Source: Rhizoclosmatium globosum
Taxonomy: Eukaryota > Chytridiomycota > Chytridiomycetes > Chytridiales > Chytriomycetaceae
Assembly: GCA_002104985.1 (NCBI GenBank)
Contig: MCGO01000002.1
Span: 62,001-126,000 of the forward strand
Length of the DNA stretch: 64,000 nt
Direction: 5' to 3'
Positions 12,480-23,026 of the stretch are shown piece by piece. Below the pieces are notes generated by a model, which saw only the letters and a list, made by a program, of their open reading frames with translations, had not been told where the DNA came from and did not search any database. A program made the position numbers and the translations under genes. Every line of letters begins with the position of its first letter. Positions within the stretch are counted from its first letter, which is position 1.

Positions 12480-12587
12480 ACAGTGATTTATTGTATTGTA
12501 TTAATACGCTGTGAAGGAAAACAATGCGCGCACGCACGTTCTAAGAAACAAAAATAGAAATATATAGCTTCAAAAAAACAAAAAAAA

Positions 12588-13823
12588 ATGGAGCTTCTTG
12601 TCATACTTGCTGCTGTTGGAACAGTCGCGGCTTGGTCTGGCCCAGAGCACCAAATGGTGGGCCGAATTGCGTCTGCATTTTTGGCTCCAGAAACACAAGC
12701 CGCCCTCAACTCCTTGCTTCCATCTTTTGATGTTCCATCCGATAACATCACCTTCCCAATCAACGGGAATGTTTCCCTCATGACCACTTGGGCTGACACC
12801 GTCAAGGGAAAGAAGGTTTATGGATGGTCTGGTGCTTACCACTACATTGACTACGAGGACGTCACCCTCCTCGACGTCAAGAACATGTCTGCCTCAGTTG
12901 TGGCATGTTCTAAAATTATTGATGAAATTTCTTGCCCAGCGGGAGTTTGTATTGTTCCAGCTATTGCCAACTACACCAACCGTGCCGACTATGCAAATAA
13001 GCGCAGCGACAACGAACGCGCCGAAGCAATCCTTTTCTTGACGCACTATTTGGGAGACATCACCCAGCCACTCCACAACTGTGGAAAGTTCCTCGGAGGT
13101 AACAACTACCTCGTCAAGTGGAACGGATCCATCTTTGAGCCAGCCCCGTACCAGAAATACCGCCACAACATGCACTTTATCTGGGACCAGTTCATGATCG
13201 AGGCTGATATCCAGGATAACTACGGAAACTCATTTGACAAGTACGTTGCCTCGATTATTGGTGACATTATGGTTGGGAAGTACAACTCGGCTGCTGCCTC
13301 CTGGTTAACTTGCCAATCTCCTGTTAAAACTGATTCCGGCCTTGTTGTCAAGACGGTTTGTCCAATTGAGTGGTCTGTTGAAGGAAATGACTTAAACTGT
13401 GCATCTGTTTGGGACAACACTGGTTCCTTGGACCCAGCTAATCCAACTGACGACCTGTACACTAATGGTTATTATGCCGCGAACAAAGATATTGCTCGGC
13501 TTCAGTTGGCAAAGGCTGGTCTCCGTCTTGCTGCCGCTTTGAACACTTTGGTTCCAGCTAAGCCAATTGACACCTACTACTCTGGCTTTGCATCCGTCAT
13601 CCCCAGCAAATGTACTACAACTAGTGCACCACTTGCTATTACTACAGCCGCTGTTGCTCCAGTTACCACTGCTTCTGGAGCCGTAACTGCTGAAGCAACA
13701 ACAACTGCAAGCACTGCTGCCGTTGTTGCTCCTGCCCCAACCACAAAAGTTAACCTTCTTTCTAACGCGTCGGCATTGACCATTTCTGTTGCGATTGTAG
13801 TCGCCTTGTCCCTTACGCTTTAA
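12588..13823 (+). CDS. Secreted S1/P1-type nuclease, likely GPI-anchored
   Basis: An intronless 411-aa ORF starting at an ATG preceded by an A-rich leader. A signal peptide of about 15 residues would leave a mature N-terminal Trp (AAWSGPEHQMVGRIA). This is the signature of S1/P1 nucleases, whose terminal amino group and side chains bind the trinuclear zinc site. Other zinc-ligand segments are YHYIDYED, LTHYLGDITQPLH and HNMHFIWDQFMIEAD. The catalytic domain ends near residue 325. A Thr/Ala-rich stalk and a hydrophobic C-terminus (LTISVAIVVALSLTL) follow, fitting a GPI-anchor signal. The family degrades single-stranded DNA and RNA and removes 3'-phosphates outside the cell or at its surface. 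The start lies 137 bp after the stop of oligopeptidase B and just outside the duplicated block. Confidence 0.93.
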   Translation: MELLVILAAVGTVAAWSGPEHQMVGRIASAFLAPETQAALNSLLPSFDVPSDNITFPINGNVSLMTTWADTVKGKKVYGWSGAYHYIDYEDVTLLDVKNMSASVVACSKIIDEISCPAGVCIVPAIANYTNRADYANKRSDNERAEAILFLTHYLGDITQPLHNCGKFLGGNNYLVKWNGSIFEPAPYQKYRHNMHFIWDQFMIEADIQDNYGNSFDKYVASIIGDIMVGKYNSAAASWLTCQSPVKTDSGLVVKTVCPIEWSVEGNDLNCASVWDNTGSLDPANPTDDLYTNGYYAANKDIARLQLAKAGLRLAAALNTLVPAKPIDTYYSGFASVIPSKCTTTSAPLAITTAAVAPVTTASGAVTAEATTTASTAAVVAPAPTTKVNLLSNASALTISVAIVVALSLTL

Positions 13824-13940
13824 TGAACTATGGTTTGCATTTCTCTTCTAATAAAATTCTTTTATCGAGTTTAGAATTTGTCAATGGCAACTTCCATTAT
13901 TAAGTTACTGTCATCCATTATTTTATTGAGTCGTTTCTTT

Positions 13941-14735
13941 TTACTTGCACACAGCGTTGCTACCAGAGGTAACACATTTTGTACCTTTTGGGCACTGGTA
14001 TTGGTACCAGCTGGAACCACCTCCAAAACCACCTGAAGCTGCCAAAGAAACGCACTGGCTGATGAAACGAGTATCAGCACCACATTGGAAGGATCCAGCA
14101 GGATTGCAAGATTGGTCCCAGTAGTTGGGGGAATCTTTTGGTAAATCTCCGTCAACTCCTTGGGCTAAGAGAAGGTACTTGTTGTGGTCGTTCTTTCCAT
14201 TCGCAGCAACAACGACATCGGCACAGGATCCGAAAGCCTCATTTGCTGGCTGCCCGCCGTTGTTGGAAATGTAAGACCATCTAATCACAGCGTTATACTT
14301 GGTTGCACCAGCTGGAATGACTGGAATCTTGACGGCAATAGAGCCTTGAACAGATGTGTTTTCTGGAACAACGCCACACTTGGGATCACTACCGATAGTA
14401 GACCAGGTCTTTTAAATTCCATGGTGAGCATTCATGATGTTATAGTCGACTGTAGCATCTCCAGGAGCGAGAGTTTGGGTGAAATCAGGGCCAGCTGGAA
14501 GGAAATTACAGAGCTTGTCTCCAGCTGGAGCGCCACCGCCAAGGTTGACGTTAAAAGCCCCCATGTCATACGTGTATCCTTGCTGCTGGTCTCCGGGACT
14601 TCAAATATGATTAGATTTACACCCGAACGTGGATAAAGATTCAACTCACAGAGTTCGCATGATTGGCCAAGCCATGATTCCATGAGCTGAGGCACTGGAG
14701 GCGAGGACAGAAAGAACAGCGAGGGGAACAATCAT
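13941..14735 (-). pseudogene. Broken LPMO-like secreted protein gene (paralogue of next gene)
   Basis: Two exons (14735-14650 and 14598-13941) match the intact neighbour at 14991-15809 over their whole length. Both have the same signal peptide, first mature residue His (ASAHGIMAWPI), intron position and Cys-rich tail. Relative to the neighbour, 27 bp are missing in frame near 14412-14423. The edge of this deletion creates an in-frame TAA at 14414-14412, after the codons for N-A-H-H-G-I. Downstream, the frame remains open to the original stop with well conserved sequence. Decay is therefore recent, or the stop is an assembly error. The lost stretch includes the neighbour's Gly-Gly-Cys-Ile-Val segment right after the second histidine of the putative copper site. 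No GT-AG pair near the lesion could remove it as an intron. Confidence 0.75.
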
Positions 14736-14990
14736 TGAATGCAAGGAACTTTTTTTGTTGGAGGCACTTCATTGAGAAATTGACATTATCCAATTTATCT
14801 GCCGTTTGTGTCCTCGTGATTCAGACAGTGACCTGATCGTGTGACCTTAGTGTGACCAGCCAGAAAGCGACAGTTTCTGCTCTTACGTCAGCACTCGTTG
14901 TGCAAGTAAGTTAAGGCATAGAAAGTTCTCTTTATTCACTTAGATCCACGTATCATGTTAAGGTGATGTGGGGGTAGAGTTATCCAGTGA

Positions 14991-15809
14991 TTATTTGCAC
15001 GCGGCAGTGCTGCCAGAAGTTGCGCAAGAAGTTCCCTTTGGACACTGGTACTGGTACCAGCTGGAGCCTCCTCCGTAACTACCAGAAGCAGCCAGAGAAA
15101 TACACTGGCTGATAAAGCGAGTATCAGCACCACATTGGAATGATCCGGCTTGGCAAGATTGATCCCAGTAGTTGTTGGTGTCTTTTGGCAACACTCCACT
15201 CTCGCTTTGAGACAGAAGCAAGTAGTTGTTGTGGTCGTTCTTTCCGTTGGCAGCAACTACAACATCAGCGCAAGACGTGAACGCTTCGTTTGGAGCACCG
15301 CCGTTATTGGCAGTGTAAGTCCATCTGATGATGGCGTTGTACTTGGTGGCACCAGCAGGGATGGGTGGGAGAGTAACAGGAATAGAACCTTGCTTGGATT
15401 GAGCTTCCGCGTACACTCCACACTTGGGGTCACTGCCAATAGTAGTCCAAGTCTTTTGATTATCCAAGCTGAGGTATACAATACATCCACCTTGGTGGGC
15501 GTTCATGATGTTGTAATCCACAGTGGCAGCACCTGGAGCGAGAGTTTGGGTAAAGACTGGGCCAGGTGGGAGGTAGTTGCAGAGTTTGTCATAAGCTGGA
15601 AGATTTCCACCAAGGTTGGTGTTGTAAGCTCCCATATCAAAGGTGTACCCATCTTGTTGATCCTGTGGACTGCAGATTTGTCGTCAGAAAAGACTATGTT
15701 TGACATACAGAATACAAACTTACAGGGAACGAATGATAGGCCAGGCCATGATTCCGTGAGCAGAAGCATGGGAAGCGAGAGCAGCAAGTGCAACAAGTGG
15801 GACAATCAT
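14991..15809 (-). CDS. LPMO-like secreted protein with CBM19-like tail
   Basis: Two exons (15809-15724 and 15669-14991) encode 254 aa. A signal peptide of about 17 residues ends in A-S-A, leaving mature His as residue 1 (HGIMAWPI). This is a hallmark of lytic polysaccharide monooxygenases, where the amino-terminal His binds copper. A second candidate His lies in NIMNAHQGG. The last 60 residues hold six Cys and end CPKGTSCATSGSTAACK, which resembles CBM19 chitin-binding modules. The likely role is oxidative attack on chitin or another insoluble polysaccharide outside the cell. I could not assign an AA family by eye (AA11 or AA16-like are candidates). It is the upstream member of a tandem pair; the other copy is broken. 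Confidence 0.72.
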
Positions 15810-16045
15810 TAGTATTTATCGTTAACAGATGATTCCTGGCAACAGTGGCATCTGCTATTTATGCAGATTTCTGCGATTATCGTCATGCGGAAAGCACATG
15901 TTGTCGCGTGATTTGGTCACCTCAGCGAGCCTCAGCGTCTCTCAATCACGTGTTCACGATTTCCCTTGCTTCAGTACTTCTCTTTCCCTCATTTGTAAAA
16001 GTTGAACAGACTAGTTCTACATGTTACTTCCACATCTTCCCAAAA

Positions 16046-16933
16046 ATGTCCTTACAATCCATTGTTGTACCAGCAGTGTCAAAGCACACCGCGACCGTCT
16101 TCTTTCTCCACGGCCTTGGAGACTCTGGTCATGGATGGTATAGAGGGCTTACCACCTTACGTGCGAACACTGATCAGTCCAAATGCAATCTAGGGCCCCT
16201 GTGGCAGAGCAGCTCTCCTCACTCTTTCCCCACGTCAAGTTTGTTTTGCCAAATGCACCTTCAATCCCGATTACCTTGAATGGTGGTTACAGAATGCCTG
16301 GCTGGTGTGTGGTTGTTTTCCCGAGCCCTACTCCAACTCACTTCCACATTCAACCAGGTACGACATCATCAGTCTCGACCACAAGAACAGAAAGGAAGAT
16401 GAAAAGGGAATGCTTGAGACTGTTGAGAAGAGTTGAGTGAAAGACATTGGTATTTCCAAGGCACTCATTCATGGACAATAGTCAACAAGCTTATTGCAGA
16501 CGAGATTGCCAGTGGAATTAAGTCCAAACGTATCGTTTTGGGTGGATTCTCGCAAGGCTCTGCCATGTCCCTCTTAACTTCTTTGAAAACCGACATCAAG
16601 CTTGGAGGTATTGTCGGTCTCTCTGGTTACCTCCCTCTCGCGGATAAGGCCGAAGAGTTGGCGACTGACGCTAACCAATGGACGCCTTACTTTATGGGCC
16701 ATGGGGACTCTGATGAGGTTGTTGCTCACGAATGGGGACGATTGTCAGCAGACAAGCTGAAGGAGAAAATGGGACGCCAAGTTCTCTTCAAGACTTACAG
16801 AGGAATGGGTCATTCATCAAGTAACGCTGAACTTTCTGATCTCGCAAAGTTCCTGTCTGATGGTAAGCTTCCTATTCTACTCCATAAGTGCTGAATGTCT
16901 ACTTTAGTAATTCCACCATTGGAAGGCAATTGA
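16046..16933 (+). CDS. Acyl-protein thioesterase / lysophospholipase
   Basis: Five exons (16046-16137, 16194-16304, 16358-16431, 16482-16862, 16908-16933) give 227 aa, the normal length for APT1. Landmarks are the oxyanion strand FFLHGLGDSGHGW, NAPSIPITLNGGYRMPGW with its conserved Trp, and the nucleophile elbow GGFSQGSAMS. The Asp region is HGDSDEVV and the catalytic His is in GMGHSS. The enzyme is a cytosolic alpha/beta hydrolase that removes palmitate from Cys residues of proteins such as Ras and G-alpha. The third intron has donor gttgag and acceptor caatag; without it the frame ends at a TGA. The last exon is only 26 bp and supplies the C-terminal IPPLEGN. Confidence 0.9.
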
Positions 16934-17140
16934 CTAGAAGTTGGAGAAAGTTCGAATGAACTGTGGTTAGCCCCTGGGTTTTTGGCGTTCACGCTTGCTT
17001 CTCTCGTTCTCTTGTTTTTCATGAGGAAATTCCTCAGATAAATCTGTTATTCATTACGCCTTTTTAATTATCAAAGCGGCCTTGGTAGAGGGGCTGACCG
17101 TTGTGGATTGATCTCCACTTTTTGGAACACCAATTTCCTC

Positions 17141-19542
17141 ATGACAGAGGCCGCCACACATCCCCCACCAGATGAGGATTCTGCAGCTGGTAATTCGTAT
17201 TTCATGGCTCTAGTTGAGTACTTAACCACGGAGCAGGCCAGAATCGGCAGCAGCATCGGTCGTGGGAGAGCGGGGACGACTCGTCGCAAGTCCTGGCTGG
17301 CAACAGTGATACTGAGAGCTACAGCGATGACAGCGATGACGACTTTGAGATCATGAGTCCTGTCGCCTTTCAGTTTATGGCAGGATCCCTGGATGACCCT
17401 GTGAATGCCCACATCCAGAAGGAGTTCAAAGAAGTGGGACCTGTCACTTTGGCATTCATGACGTGAGCGGCATCACTGGTTTCTTGTATCTGATACTCAC
17501 TCTTCTTCTATCTCAGTACATCCAAGATCAACATCGAGCGAAAGCATAAAGACTACAACATCTTCAAACTAGTCACTATGTCTAACACACTCCGCCTTGT
17601 GTACCTCCACATAAATCCCGAAGAAGAACCTGAATCTGAAGAGGAGCCTGATAGTCCTGAAGTGCAGGTGTATTCTGAGAAATCAGATATTGAGGAAGTG
17701 ATGAAAGTACTCGATAACGTTCTTGAAAACGATGATGACGATATTCTTGTGATTGGTTCAGTGGAGGATTCTCAGCCAGAGAAGGAATCAGTCACTGCTG
17801 CAACTTTGGCGAAGGCGGCAAAGTCAACAACGAAACCTCGAATCCTATATCTTGGAAAATCAAAGTCTCTGTACGGATTTGCTCGGCAATCTTCTTCTCT
17901 TAGCCATGAACTCAAAGAAAGAGGTTACTCATCTGATGGAGATTCTTCAAAACGAATCAAGAAATTGAGCAAGAAGTTCATCGTGATACCCGAGCGTCCT
18001 AATGCCCCTCCTCAACGAAAAGCTTCAGTTAAACTGTCAGTCTCTCAAATGCCCATCCTACCTCCCGAGGAAGAAATCCCTCCCGTTCCCCCTATACCTG
18101 CAACATTAACGCCATTCGTTATCCCTCCGCGTGCTTCCTCTCGTTACCAACAACCATCTCGCCCGTTACCGCCACCTCCACCTGTAATGCTCGAAAAAAG
18201 CAGCTCTCTCCTCGCCCTCCGTTCCTCATTTCTTTCACGATCCCCTCCACCATCGACACCAACATCACCAACCCCAGTTGAACCAGAAACCATGTTTGGC
18301 AGCGTAAAACGAAGGCTCGAGTCACTAAGTTCATTCATTCCATCGATTCGCTCCGTTACAGGCGCAACAACGATTGTTCCTCGAAAGTCCCTTGAATCAC
18401 ATTCCGAAGCCCCATCACCTCCCCCAAGGCCCCCCGTTATCCCGAGCCGATCTCAAACTTCTCCTGTTCCTGCTATTGCATCTCGATTCACGCTTCCAGT
18501 AAACTCTTTCATGAGGCGGCCGTCAACGGAGGAAACAAAACTTCCTGAACCGATTTCGTCTGGGAAATCTCGACCGACTGGTCTCATGTCGTTTGCAAAG
18601 CCAGGGCCGAAATCGCAGGCAACTGTTTCGCCGATGCCTACACCAACATCAAAGCGGGATTCTGCGTCGTCGTCGGCAAGGAACTCTATTGCAGATTTGG
18701 ATGTACCGCACCTGTTTGACATGGATGATCCAAACTCTGTGGAATCAGAGGTTGCAGTAGTGAACGAAATGAAGAGGAAGTCTGCGGAGAACAAGAAGCG
18801 TCAGTCATCTCGGCTTTCCGTTGTCTCAACCTCCCTAGACGATATCTCTTCATTGACACCAGGCGGCGGTGTAACACGTCAACGAAGTCGAAAGTCCGCT
18901 ACTGCCAAACATAGTCGGTTGGAGTTTGACGGGTTAGAAGGAGATTTCTTTAAAGATGATGATCCGGACCCTATGCCAACGACTTTACCAACGAATCTAC
19001 CACCCTTCCAGCTGCCTGTACGGCGCACATCGAAGCCAGATGAACGGTTGAGTTTAAATGAATCTGCTCCTGTCGACACAACGGCACCCTTCCCTCTTCC
19101 TGTACGAAGAACCTCTAAACCGGACGCTACATTGAGTTTGAATAGCTTGAATGATGGAACAGATGGTGAAGACTCTTTTGACAGTTCGTTCATGTTCATG
19201 ATGCGAAGAAAGTCGAAACCAGAAGGAAAACTGAGTTTGAATAGTGGGAACGACGGTGACTCTGAATCATTGGCTGAAAGTACTACGGCCTCAGTGTCTT
19301 CTTCACGGTCCAAGAATCGACAGGTGGTTGTTGTGGAGGGAGACGCGATCTTGCCTTCTCGATTTGGGTCGATTATCCGTCCCTTCAGTTTGGGAACTTC
19401 TTCAACAGGCAATTCTCCCCCGTCTACTCCTCCCGCTCCTCCACCGCGAAAGTACGCACCGATTGTGAGTGTGACGTCAATGTTGATGGAAATACCGAAG
19501 CGCTCAAGCAGTAGAATATTGAAGACCAGTGAAGAGGAATAA
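17141..19542 (+). CDS. Large disordered Pro/Ser-rich protein
   Basis: Three exons (17141-17189, 17237-17462, 17517-19542) encode 766 aa. The N-terminus is acidic (runs of Ser/Asp). A short conserved-looking globular segment follows (about residues 55-125: SPVAFQFMAGSLDDPVNAHI, then KINIERKHKDYNIFKLV). The remaining 600 residues are low-complexity, with many SH3-type Pro clusters (PPVPPIPATLTPFVIPP) and numerous R-x-x-S basic phosphorylation-like sites. Near residues 590-665 a motif (P/M)-(V/M)-R-R-x-S-K-P-(D/E)-x-x-L-S-L-N occurs three times. I do not recognise the family. A signalling or cytoskeletal scaffold is a reasonable guess but only inference. The first two junctions are less certain than the long third exon. 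Confidence 0.65.
19012..19245 (+). repeat. Three degenerate copies of RRxSKPxxxLSLN coding repeat
   Basis: Three copies begin near 19015, 19099 and 19198. Each encodes two Arg, Thr or Lys, Ser-Lys-Pro, an acidic residue, two variable residues and then Leu-Ser-Leu-Asn. Spacing is about 28 and 33 codons. The DNA has diverged more than the protein motif, suggesting selection on the peptide. The R-R-x-S core matches a basophilic (PKA-like) kinase site. Confidence 0.8.
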
Positions 19543-19620
19543 GGTTATGGATGAAGGAAAATAGATAGAATAGACTTTTTCATTTCTTTTTTCTATTTGT
19601 TGAAACTTGAAACTGGAGTA

Positions 19621-21279
19621 ATGACAGACTACACCGACTGGACGAAAGAGCAGCTTATTGCCCGCCTCCAATCCATCGACAACGAAAGAACCATCTCGGC
19701 AGTTCCTCCCAAGACTGAAAAGAAGGGAAAGGCGGCGAAGACCCAGCGTCCATTTGACTTTTCTAAACATTCGGCGCGACCTGTAGCCTTCAAAGTAGCG
19801 TATCTTGGTGAGTATAAAAGGGGTAATCCGAGTTTGTTTCACTAAGGTACTTGACCAGGCTGGAAGTACCACGGCCTCGCAAGCCAGGACGGCGGCTCGA
19901 ACGTTGCAACAATCGAGAGCGAGCTCTTCAAGGCGCTGCACACGGCGCGTCTGATTCCCGAGCCAAGTGGAAAGGGCTGTGGCTGGTCGCGCTGTGGAAG
20001 GTGAGTGACTTGCCTGTTCTCCTTTTCAAGTTGCATCTTTTAAACTACTCCCGAAACAACTCGCTTCAGAACTGACAAGGGCGTTTCGTCGTTCGGCCAA
20101 GTCGTCGCCTGTCTCGTTCGAAGTAATCTTCCGATCGGCGCAAAGGGAACCTGCGAATGGCCCAAGAAAGACGCAGAGGTTGTCCATCACAAACGGAAAC
20201 GCGAAGAGGATGACGATGACGACGGCGAGGATGGCAATGCTCTTCGCCCAGATTCAATGCAAGGTTTGGAAGAAGACGGCAGGGAATATACGCCTATTCC
20301 AGACAACTTTGAAGAGATTCCATTCGTGTCCAGACTCAATCATATCCTTCCTCCTGATATTCGCATTCTCGCCTGGTCACCCACATCCCCTGATTTCAAC
20401 TCCAGATTTGATTGCACATATCGTCGGTACCGCTACTTTTTCCCTTCAGAAGGCCTTGATTTGGCTAAAATGCAGGAGGCTGCCAAAAAATACATTGGCG
20501 CGAAAGACTATCGACACTTTTGCAAAGTCGACCCATCAAAAAACGTAAAAACGTATGTTCGAACTGTATTGGATGCTAGCGTGGAGCCCCTGGTTGTTTC
20601 GGATGACTTGATTCCAACGTACACGAATTTTGGGCCTCACGCAGACCAAAAGGGTCCTGTTCATCCTGAATCTTTTCTTGTGTTTGAAGTGAAAGGACAT
20701 GCGTTCTTGTGGCACCAAGTCCGTTGTATGACAGCAATCTTGCATCTGATTGGACGTGGATTGGAGCCTGTCAGTCTTGTAGACGATATGACCGACCTTA
20801 GCAAGCATCCTGAAAACTCTGGACGTCCGATTTACGGAATGGCTAGTGAAATCCCGCTAGTTTTAGTCGAGTGTGGGTTCAAGGAAGGTTTATTGGAATG
20901 GAGGGTTGACGGCGATGTTGCCGTTTCTCGAAACGGCCTGAATGGGCTGTCAACTGCGTTCCGCTCTTCTGATGCATTTGCACAATTGATTACTTGTCTG
21001 TGGGATCAGTGGCGTGAACATTCCATCAAAGCAACACAAGTTCAGGCGCTTCTTCAAATGATCACAGAAGACTCTTTCAATCATACTGAAGATGTGAATT
21101 TGAGGAATGTGTTTGAAGAGTATGCAAAGGAAGGGGTGCTTGGAAATGCGTCAATGGAGTCAGGGGGGTATGGAGGAAAGAGCAACAAGGCCTATATTCC
21201 CATTATGCAAAGAAAACGATGCGATTCTATTGAGGAACGTACTGTCAAATATAATGCATCCAAGAAAGGAAAGAAATAA
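19621..21279 (+). CDS. PUS3: tRNA pseudouridine(38/39) synthase
   Basis: Three exons (19621-19807, 19859-20000, 20070-21279) encode 512 aa. The TruA-type fold is clear. The catalytic Asp lies in CGRTDKGVSSFGQV, with the Arg codon split by the second intron. The core continues with LPPDIRILAWSP, FNSRFDCTYRRYRYFF, RHFCKVD and FLWHQVRCM. The extra N-terminal arm and the long C-terminal half match the eukaryotic Pus3/Deg1 group rather than bacterial TruA. An acidic insert (residues about 150-175, Asp/Glu-rich) breaks the first domain. The enzyme makes pseudouridine at positions 38 and 39 in the tRNA anticodon arm. Length and motifs are complete and nothing suggests damage. Confidence 0.92.
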
Positions 21280-21473
21280 AGGTCGCTCTTTAAGTTCATT
21301 GCCATTCATCAACAGAGATTGTGAAAGAACGTTCAATTGTGGTTTCGAAGGCACAGTCTCAGCATGAGTCACAATGACTCAAGGACTAGTCCACAAAATC
21401 TTTGAAACAGTTCGACAAACAAAACCTGTCCTTCTTGACTCACGTTTCATCAACATGCTGAGGCGGGTATTTC

Positions 21474-21480
21474 TATAAAT
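21474..21480 (+). promoter_or_regulatory. TATA box of B12D-like gene 1 (similar boxes before genes 2-4)
   Basis: TATAAAT lies 87 bp before the ATG. Comparable AT boxes stand before the other members: ATAAATA at 22293, TTAAATA at 22957 and TATAAAG at 23467. They lie about 95, 70 and 50 bp before their start codons. Such clear TATA boxes were not noticed before other genes in the window, fitting inducible, strongly expressed genes. Confidence 0.6.
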
Positions 21481-21560
21481 ACCGCCATTGAAAGCAAAGA
21501 CCCTCCTTCATTCAAAAGCTTCCAACACAAGTCCTTTGTAAACAACCAAAACAGCCAAAA

Positions 21561-21788
21561 ATGCCATCCATGAAAGTCCCTCTTGAAGTGTACCCATTGT
21601 TCTTTATGATGGCCACCGCCCTTACATTTGGAGGATACGTTGCTCAAAAAGAAATCCGATCAGGAGAAGACCTCCGACTTGGTTCAATGCTTTACAACCC
21701 AGATACTCACTGGCAAGGACGAATTGACAGGAAACCTTCAGAACGTCAGCCTTTCGGCAACTACTTCTATAGACACATTAAGGACTAG
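21561..21788 (+). CDS. Small B12D/MLRQ-like mitochondrial protein 1
   Basis: An intronless 75-aa protein, first of four tandem paralogues. It opens MPSMKVPLEVYPLFFMMATA, then FGGYVAQKEI. This matches the P-E-V-Y-P-L start and single membrane segment of the B12D / NADH-ubiquinone reductase MLRQ family (NDUFA4-like small proteins of the mitochondrial inner membrane). After the membrane helix come a conserved (L/I)-R-(L/I)-G segment and YNPDTHW, then a short basic tail ending YFYRHIKD. Family members are respiratory-complex subunits or stress-induced mitochondrial proteins. Which role applies here is unknown. TGACTCA sites at 21365, 21375 and 21436 and a TATA box at 21474 lie upstream. Confidence 0.75.
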   Translation: MPSMKVPLEVYPLFFMMATALTFGGYVAQKEIRSGEDLRLGSMLYNPDTHWQGRIDRKPSERQPFGNYFYRHIKD

Positions 21789-22387
21789 TTATGTTTAATA
21801 GTCTTAACTTCGTATTATTTGAATAAACTGTGTTTACATTGCCAAAACAATTGTCGGATATAATGCGTAGCACATGATACTGAATACTACGTCTTCGTCT
21901 TCGCCATAATCAAATCATTCAAATCTGCATTTGCATGTGTATTTGGTAATTGCAATTTAAACCCAACCCGTACTCAGCCCCGTTCGTGAAGGAACGTCAA
22001 CCTGCAATTAAGAGAACATTATCGAAATTATCTCTATTCTCACTGCAAGTATTATTCAAATATTCACTTCAATCGCGTAAATGAAGAAGTACACTCTTCA
22101 TAAATTGGTGGTTCCAAAGTTGTGCAAGCTATAGTTCCAATTAGCATATGCACGTGCTCTGACTCAATCATTATGTTAAGTAAAGCAGTGAGTAATCGTG
22201 ACATGTATTAATCGAGTTCTGGTGGACTTGATCAGAGCAGAGTGTGAGTCATATTTGCATTCCGCCACCCTTACAGCCGCTCAGCAACCCACATAAATAC
22301 CACCTCTTTAGAATCTCAACCAAACATCAAAATCAAAACCTCGAATACAGCAGCAGCAAAAAGCACAACCGCGCCTTTAAGAAAAAA
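21789..22387. other. Intergenic region, promoter of B12D-like gene 2
   Basis: About 600 bp, AT-rich, without a convincing gene. It contains TGACTCA at 22160, the complement TGAGTCA at 22245, a CACGTG E-box at 22151 and the AT box at 22293. An open stretch from 22244 running into gene 2 is read as leader sequence, because the homology begins at the later ATG. Confidence 0.55.
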
Positions 22388-22624
22388 ATGCCAAACATGA
22401 ACAAGATCCCAACCGAAGTGTACCCAATCATGGGTATGATTGCTACAGCCTTGACCTTTGGAACCTACGTTGCCCACAAGGAGCTGACACAAGACAAGGA
22501 TATTCGTCTCGGAAATGTACATAACCCGGACACACACTGGGAAACCCGACTGAACCGAGCAACCGAGGAGCGTCGCAAGTCGTTCCAGAATGTGTTTTAC
22601 CAACACATTACTGAGCCTCAGTAA
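22388..22624 (+). CDS. Small B12D/MLRQ-like mitochondrial protein 2
   Basis: An intronless 78-aa paralogue of gene 1. It opens MPNMNKIPTEVYPIMGMIAT, then FGTYVAHKEL, LGNVHNPDTHWETRL and a tail ending NVFYQHITEPQ. The ATG at 22388 is preceded by an A-run and starts at the same place as gene 1. The membrane helix has Gly/Ala spacing as in the other copies. This copy lacks the Ser-x-x-Tyr before the NPD motif, having Val-His instead. It is closest to gene 1; both keep NPDTHW while genes 3 and 4 lack it, so the array splits into two pairs. Confidence 0.75.
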   Translation: MPNMNKIPTEVYPIMGMIATALTFGTYVAHKELTQDKDIRLGNVHNPDTHWETRLNRATEERRKSFQNVFYQHITEPQ

Positions 22625-23026
22625 AAACATGCAAGCGTTCCTTCCGACTTGTCCTTCCTTGCGAACCTCATACCCCACTCCCTCTTTCAGCCAAAGGCCT
22701 CATACAAGAATGATAAAAAACCAACTTGTTTATCCTTTTTCTTCTTCGTCTTATTGTTTATAGTCAAATAGATTTTAATCTCTCCTTAATTGTCTTTCAT
22801 TTGAGTAATGTGAAATTGATGAATAAGCGGCACTAGTTCCCGTCAGCGTCGCCGACAGGGTGGATTGCAGAAGGGGATACACCGGGAAAAAAATACATTG
22901 GATAGGAGTAGCTCGGATACTCGGCTACACTATCGCCGGGGCCAGCGTTAAATGCCTTAAATACGAGTCCATTATCCCTAACTCACATCCGTCATCATTC
23001 ATAAATTGCCACACCAACACAGCAAC
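22625..23026. other. Intergenic region, promoter of B12D-like gene 3
   Basis: About 400 bp. A T-rich stretch near 22730-22760 fits the 3' end of gene 2. A GC-richer stretch at 22830-22945 and TTAAATA at 22957 precede gene 3. No TGACTCA is present, unlike the other upstream regions of the array. No gene is seen. Confidence 0.5.

Noticed and set aside
15150..15812. 220-codon plus-strand open frame
   Set aside because: Antisense shadow of the intact LPMO-like gene, Val/Ser-rich with no domain signature.
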